This document shows positions 58,648-64,000 of a stretch of DNA of 64,000 bases, in pieces. Origin of the DNA: Coniferiporia sulphurascens (Eukaryota > Basidiomycota > Agaricomycetes > Hymenochaetales > Hymenochaetaceae); NCBI GenBank assembly GCA_002794785.1, contig NBBA01000001.1, forward strand, positions 744,001 to 808,000. Reading direction: 5' to 3'. Position numbers and translations under genes: made by a program. Each line of letters begins with the position of its first letter. The first letter of the stretch is position 1. The notes below the pieces were generated by a model. The model was not told the origin of the DNA. It searched no databases and saw nothing but the letters and a program-made list of their open reading frames with translations.

Positions 58648-60536
58648 CGTTGAAGCCCCTGTCTTGCGTGGAAGCGGACCTCTGACTGACGCGACTGTGA
58701 TAATGAAAGGAGGGGTCTGATCAGGAGACGGAGCTCAAAAGACTGCTAGCTAGAACGGGTCGAAACGGATTTAGTGTGACCGATTCTATACTTGCTCAAC
58801 TCGAACTTAAGGTCATCGAAGACGCACAACCAGTACATGAACAGAAGACTGAAGAGCACAGCACAGGCAGGGTTGCGATGATTGCCGCCCTAGTGTTCGT
58901 AACTCAACGGGACTCCCCGACGTCTTCATGACACGGGCCGATATGTTCCCTGGTGCCGCTGGACGCCAAATGGAGAGCCAACTAGAGAAATCGCCACCGC
59001 AGAAAGATAGAATATTCCAAACAACAGAAATGGCAAGACCTGGGTGTATTCACGGAGGAATTTCGGTCCTCAACAATGTTCAAAAGGCAGGGAAAGAAAA
59101 GAAGAAGTGGTGCATTTGCAGCACACACAACAATGCCCGCTTAGTCGTTCAAGCTACAAACGAAAGCCCTCGGGCGCTGGACCTAGGATAGACTGCGCTC
59201 AAAAGTGCAGGCTCACGAGATATACAGGGAGAGAATTCTTGTCAACGGTATCTGTTCCGGGGGTTTAGATCAAGAGAACCAGATAATTTTTTCAGAACCA
59301 GCGTGGAACCAGTATTATATAGAGAAAGAAGCATGCATAAAATGAAGACATGTTTATTAATGATTCCGTTAAAGGCTTAAGCACGAACCCCGGTAGCTAT
59401 AGAGATGCAGATAAGCGCTGACATGACCAGAGCATAACACCCAGGCCAGTCTGGTTTCCTTAAAAGCTTGACCAGTCTCTCCAGGACAGTAGCATACGTA
59501 GCAGCCGCCCAGTCAAATAGGAAGGACGAGACGTGGCCCATTCCATCAGCCGAGAGTCCATTTCCTTCACTCGGGGAGTCGCAAACTGCGGAAAGGTCAC
59601 GTATACAATCGTCAGGGGAAAGAACTCAAGAAGGTGGTGTACTCGGTCAATCTTCTCGAGGACAGAAATTCCACGGGTCACACGTGTCGACCAATGTTCA
59701 GTATTGTCGATACTGCCGAGGCTTCTTCGAGAAGGCATCATTAAAAGGATGCGCCTGAGAAATGTTTGAGCACAGAAAGAGCTTGCGTGTTGAAGGACCA
59801 AGGAGACCCGCGAGAACAGCAGATGTTAACTAGAACACCAGTTCATTGGTTGAGACATGCAAATACTATAGTAGTCGGCGGACCGTTAAGCAAACTACTG
59901 GAACCGCGACCAATGCTCTGCCATGGCGTAATAACCCATGAGACGTCAGACAAGCACGCATACTGTCCGACCATCGGGGTTGGATCGGCACAATCAGGCA
60001 GGACGAAGACGCACCATACGAGGTTCGTGCCATGAACGTCCGACTTCGCGAATACCATCCGCCTTCAACATGAAAGCAACGAAGACAATCGTCGTGGATA
60101 CGCACCCTTTCATTGTGACCAGAGACATGTAAGAGAACACATGTTCTGTCCTCGTAAAGAAACATGGCATTTTCACCGCATAACGGGCACCGCAGCAAAT
60201 GTCGGAAGAAGGACCCAAGTCTTCCAGAAGTAAGTGCGGCACCAGTAATCTCGTAGACTTTCAGCGGGTTGAACGAGATGCTCTGGTGGAAAGGTCTCGA
60301 TATGTCCTTGATGGAGAGAGATTGTGGTAGTTGCAGTGAGAGAGGAAACACATGGGCGCTGTTGAATCAGCATGACGCGCCTTGCGGTCGCGCTGCGCAG
60401 TGGCCCTGAACCCATTCCTACCCTCCCTTAGTCCCCTTTACGGCCCTTCCTTCAAACCGTTTGCTCTCTCCCCGTAGGCTATGGTTTCGTCGACGGAAGG
60501 AAGAGTGTTAAAAAAGTGAGCACAAATGTCCAGCAC
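58648..60536. other. Intergenic; possible unrecognised minus-strand gene
   Basis: The left part is the promoter side of paralogue C. Minus frames at 59460-59801 (SIDNTEHWSTRV...LLEFFPLTIVYV) and 59866-60351 (RCPLCGENAMFLYED...) are longer and more protein-like than their surroundings and could be exons of one gene. I recognise neither and cannot place splice sites, so I do not call a CDS. Confidence 0.3.
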
Positions 60537-63500
60537 ATGCCATCCGTCTCCAGTGTGCTGAAAGGTCCGCGGGACCACAGAGCAAATCCTAACACAATCC
60601 AAGACAAATTTCTCGTTGGCTACCAAGGATGGTTTACTTGCCCCGGAGATGGACCACCAGTGCATAATGGGCATCACGGCTGGTTGCATTGGTAAGGCCA
60701 AAATACAAATGGGTCTTCCATACAGAACAACTGACACCGGCGAAGGTTCGACGTCCCCATTCCCGACGGCGGTCGACCACACCTCGATACCTGGCCGGAT
60801 GTCTCTGAATACTCGCCCTCAGAGCTTTTCCCAGCGCCCGGCCTGACCATGCAAGATGGCCGGCCGGCCCAACTCTTCTCCTCGCGGCACCCGAAGACCG
60901 TCGAGCGCCATTTCCACTGGATGGCCATGCACAACGTCGACGGGGCGTTTTTGCAGCGCTTCGCGGGCCAATGCGAGGTTGACGGACGTACGGAGGGCAC
61001 GAACGCGGACATTATGCGGCTGCGGGACGAGGTGGGCGATCGCGTACGCGAGGCGGCGGAGAAAGAGGGCCGTGTGTGGGCAATCATGTACGATGTATCG
61101 GGCGTCCCTGCGGACCGGATAGAGAAGGTTATCAAGGTGGACTGGGAGCATCTTATGAGAGACAAGGGTGTACTTGACTCGCCAAACTACCTGAGGGAAG
61201 ACGGAAGGCCTGTCATTGCTCTGTGGGGTGCGTTCGCTGCGCTTCTGCCCTCTTGGCTTTCACTGACCGACTCGTAGGCTTTGGTTTTGCCGGACGCGGT
61301 CATAGCCCAGATGTGGTTCGTTCGATTGTACGGCACATCAGGGCTAATACACCTGGTGGCGCATATGTTATGGCCGGTGCCCCCACCCACTGGCAAACAC
61401 TGAAGGGAGACGCTGATCCAAACGAGGACTTTCTTCCCGTCTGGTATAACGAATTCGACGCTATCTCACCTTGGACCGTTGGTCGTTATCACAATGAAGA
61501 GACTGTGGACAGGTTTGCAAAGGAGAAAATCCAAAAGGATATTGAAGCGCTGAAGAACAACGCGAGAAGCAGGAAAGTGGATTATATTCCCGTTGTTTTT
61601 CCCGGTGGATCTGTTAGTGTTATTCCTTTTTCAGTTGTACGGAGCAATTACTTAAAGTATAAACAGGGCTTCAATTTATCGCAAGGAAAGTGGGGCTTGA
61701 ATGAAATGGCAAGGGATGGGGGTCGATTTTTATGGAGACAACTCTACAACGCACGGAAAGCCGGTGTTCGCACGGTATACGGTGCAATGTGGGATGAGTG
61801 AGTGAAAAATGGTTATAAAACACTTTGTTTGCTAATGGCATTTTTCAAGGTATGACGAAGGCACGTCATTCTTACCGGTCGTTTCGAAGAAAAGGGAACT
61901 GCCTAGCCCAGGCGCCTTTCTTGCTCTCGACGCGGATGGCTACGATTTACCCCCAGACTGGTAAGGCTCGACGTACTTTTTCCGGTGGACAACAACGACT
62001 AAATTCAATCTAGGTATATGCGAATCTCCGGTTTCGCCGGCGAGATTTTACGTGGGGAGCGTACCGTGCACGAAACATTTCCGGTGAAAGATCTGCAGGA
62101 TTATTGGTCTTCACGACCGAAGTACGAGCCCCTTCCCATCCAACCTGAGCCATCTGCATCTTCATCGTCATCCGCTGGTCCCAGCGGAAGCACCAGCGGC
62201 ATTGAAATGACATACGAAGAGTGGTGTGAACAGGAAAAAGAAGGAAAAGAGGATCTTCCCCCACCACCGTATACTCTCGAACAAGAAGCTGCTGCTACGC
62301 CTACCGGCGCACCAGCTGGAGGTTCATCTTCACAGGTTCAGGGATTACAACAACGGCAGCAAACCCAGCCCGTCTCGCCTGGGCAAGCGCCGCCTGGACA
62401 ACGTCCGCCAGTGCCCATACAGTCTCGCCCTACATCGCTTCCGGCGGACTCATCTCCATATCCCTCAGGCCGCCGGCCTAACTCACAGGGCGCCCAGGAA
62501 CCCGGGTTGAATCTTCATTCATCCCCTGGAACACCGCAGATTCAGTACGTAAATGGATCTACGTCGTTGCCGTCGTCTCCGCCACCTCAACAGGGGCATT
62601 TACATCCGCAGGGCGCAAGGAGACCGGGCGGTCCAGTACCCGGGGAGATATTTTATCATCCTCAGCCTCCTCTTCCTCCTCAGCGCACTCGTCCTCCGCC
62701 ACAGCAGCCGACGTGGAATTCCCGCCCACAGCAGCAGTCGTACGCTGGTCCCCAAGCGCAGGGAAGCCTCTCCTTGTCCGTCTCAGAGCTGAACGGCCAG
62801 TTCGGGCGCCAGTCCCTCAGTGATGCACCCAGCCCCTCGTCGCAGAGCATGATGCAAAACCCGTATAGCCCGCAGAATGTAGGCAACCAGGCAGACGCCC
62901 GCTGGCAGCAGCCACAGCCACCCCGTCCCACCGTCGGCCCGCAGTGGCCACCACCGGAGTGGGGTATGCAGTCCCCTCCTTCGCGCCTTGCAACAATGTC
63001 TCCGGCAAACCAGCCGCAGCGTCCTCCGACCCGCCCTCCGACGCGTCCCCCGACGCGTCCTCCAACTGCACCTCACTCAGGGCACTATGGACCTCCTTCT
63101 CCCTCCACATCACCGTATCCTCCGCCCAGCCCTGGGACCGCTCCCGGTCCGTGGGAATATAATGACGGCACGGCGTTCCCAGAGCCCAGTCCGGGGCCCG
63201 CATCGTACATGTCGTACGGGCCACCCCCGATGCCGCCGCGCCGACGGCGGTCTTCATCATCAGCGGACCCACCATTGCTACGCCCCTCAGTGTCGACATA
63301 CCCCTCTATGTACCCCGACGCGGCGCGTCCCGCCCAGGCCGGCTGGAACGACTATTTACCCGAACCGGGTACGCCGGGAGGGTTCTATGCAGGCCCGCCG
63401 CACGCACACTACCCCGCGCCGGGCCCGGGCCCTGTGTCCACCTACCCGCCTCCTCCGGTCCCTCCCCGTGAGTTCACTCTTTTTTTCTTTTGCCGCGATG

Positions 63501-63847
63501 CGAAGGCAGACGCTAATGCGTCTCGGCAGGACGTACAGGTCCCCCGGCTCCGGTTTCAGTGTCACCTGGACAGATCATGCCGGGCGGTCTGATTCCCGGG
63601 CGGCTCGGCGGGGCAGCATCCAATGCATACGCATACACTCTTGGAGCGGTAGATAAGGTCGCAGGTACTAGCACGCGCCGGCGGGTAGAGGACGGCGTTG
63701 GGACGATCTCCACTGGTACGTCTGCTTTCTCGCTTGGACTCTGCTGTGATTTCGCTCTCATGGCGTGTCGTCTGGTACTGATCATGTTCTGCATCTGGCT
63801 TCGCTCAACTAGCGGGTTCTAAAGTGTATCAGAACTTTAGGAGATAG
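60537..63847 (+). CDS. GH99-like glycoside hydrolase with long Pro-rich C-terminal tail
   Basis: Six introns are readable. After the start MPSVSSVLKG, family hallmarks run in order: KFLVGYQGWFTCPGDG and HGWLHW; FDVPIPDGGRPHLDTWPDV; FHWMAMHNVDGAFLQRF; WAIMYDVSG; DWEHLM; PVIALWG joined to FGFAGRGH; APTHWQTL; EFDAISPWTVGRY; and TVYGAMWDEYDEG. These fit the GH71/GH99-like group often annotated as xylosidase/arabinosidase, acting on mannan- or pentose-type glycans. After PPDWYMRISGFAGEILRG the protein continues for about 550 residues as a Pro/Gln/Ser-rich, probably disordered tail, with PPPPYTLEQ (PPxY) and repeated PPTR units, ending at TAG 63847. No signal peptide is seen with this start, so the N-terminus may extend upstream. 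The tail is unusual for an enzyme. Confidence 0.78.
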
Positions 63848-64000
63848 GAAAGCAGAAAGTGTGACGAGCGGTGGTGGATGTGGGCGGAGAGAAATTACGA
63901 ATTGTGATGGTAGACTCAGTCATCTTTTTTCTTCTCCGCTTCTCCGCCGGATTTAGTCGCTGAGACAAGACGATTTGAACAGAATCGAGCCCGACTTCCG

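Noticed and set aside
62988..63656. 222-residue plus-strand frame within the Pro-rich tail
   Set aside because: It is a shifted-frame shadow of the repeated Pro/Ser codons of the hydrolase tail.

Overview
The window looks like nuclear DNA of a mushroom-forming basidiomycete (Agaricomycetes). Host genes have many short GT-AG introns. The gene content fits: NACHT-WD40 (NWD) signalling proteins, F-box-like proteins, a 7TM protein of the DUF6533 type, single-pass receptor-like proteins with a conserved Cys/Trp N-terminal domain, small secreted Cys-rich proteins and Ty3/gypsy chromoviruses. No tRNA, rRNA or CRISPR was recognised by eye.

Layout. 1-1.7 kb: first copy of a small secreted protein gene (with a nonsense codon) and its duplicated flank. 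5.2-8.2 kb: a complete acid-sphingomyelinase-like phosphodiesterase gene (minus). 10.7-21.2 kb: a decayed 10-kb chromovirus containing two nested solo LTRs and one 1.35-kb ORF-bearing element. 21.3-28.0 kb: NWD gene 1 (minus), broken by a 1.48-kb insertion and a frameshift. 29.3-33.7 kb: intact F-box-like gene, intact secreted protein copy 2 and a decayed F-box copy. 34.3-35.6 kb: a second 1.35-kb ORF-bearing element. 36.7-42.0 kb: intact NWD gene 2, modelled as 11 exons and 1,591 residues. 43.9-45.9 kb: secreted protein copy 3 and an F-box remnant. 48.7-50.4 kb: DUF6533-like membrane protein (plus). 51.0-58.6 kb: tandem array of three paralogous single-pass membrane proteins (minus). 60.5-63.8 kb: a GH99-like glycoside hydrolase with a long Pro-rich tail (plus).

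Biology. From 21 to 46 kb, NWD, F-box and secreted-protein genes, all on the minus strand, are repeated as blocks. This suggests segmental duplication of a recognition or signalling neighbourhood, later opened up by mobile elements. NWD proteins in fungi are linked to non-self recognition; any joint role with the secreted and F-box proteins here is inference.

The most unusual signal is a family of 1.35-1.48-kb elements at 16642-17992, 23101-24576 and 34266-35613. They have TG...CA ends, perfect 5-bp target duplications, a TATA box about 180 bp from the 3' end and no recognisable gag or pol. Each carries one ORF of about 220 codons, and its protein is conserved between clearly diverged copies. 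They look like LTRs with a protein-coding U3, or compact non-autonomous retroelements, and I do not recognise the protein. Nearly every stop in these ORFs and in the chromovirus is a TGA where an Arg codon is expected, pointing to CGA-to-TGA decay at CpG.
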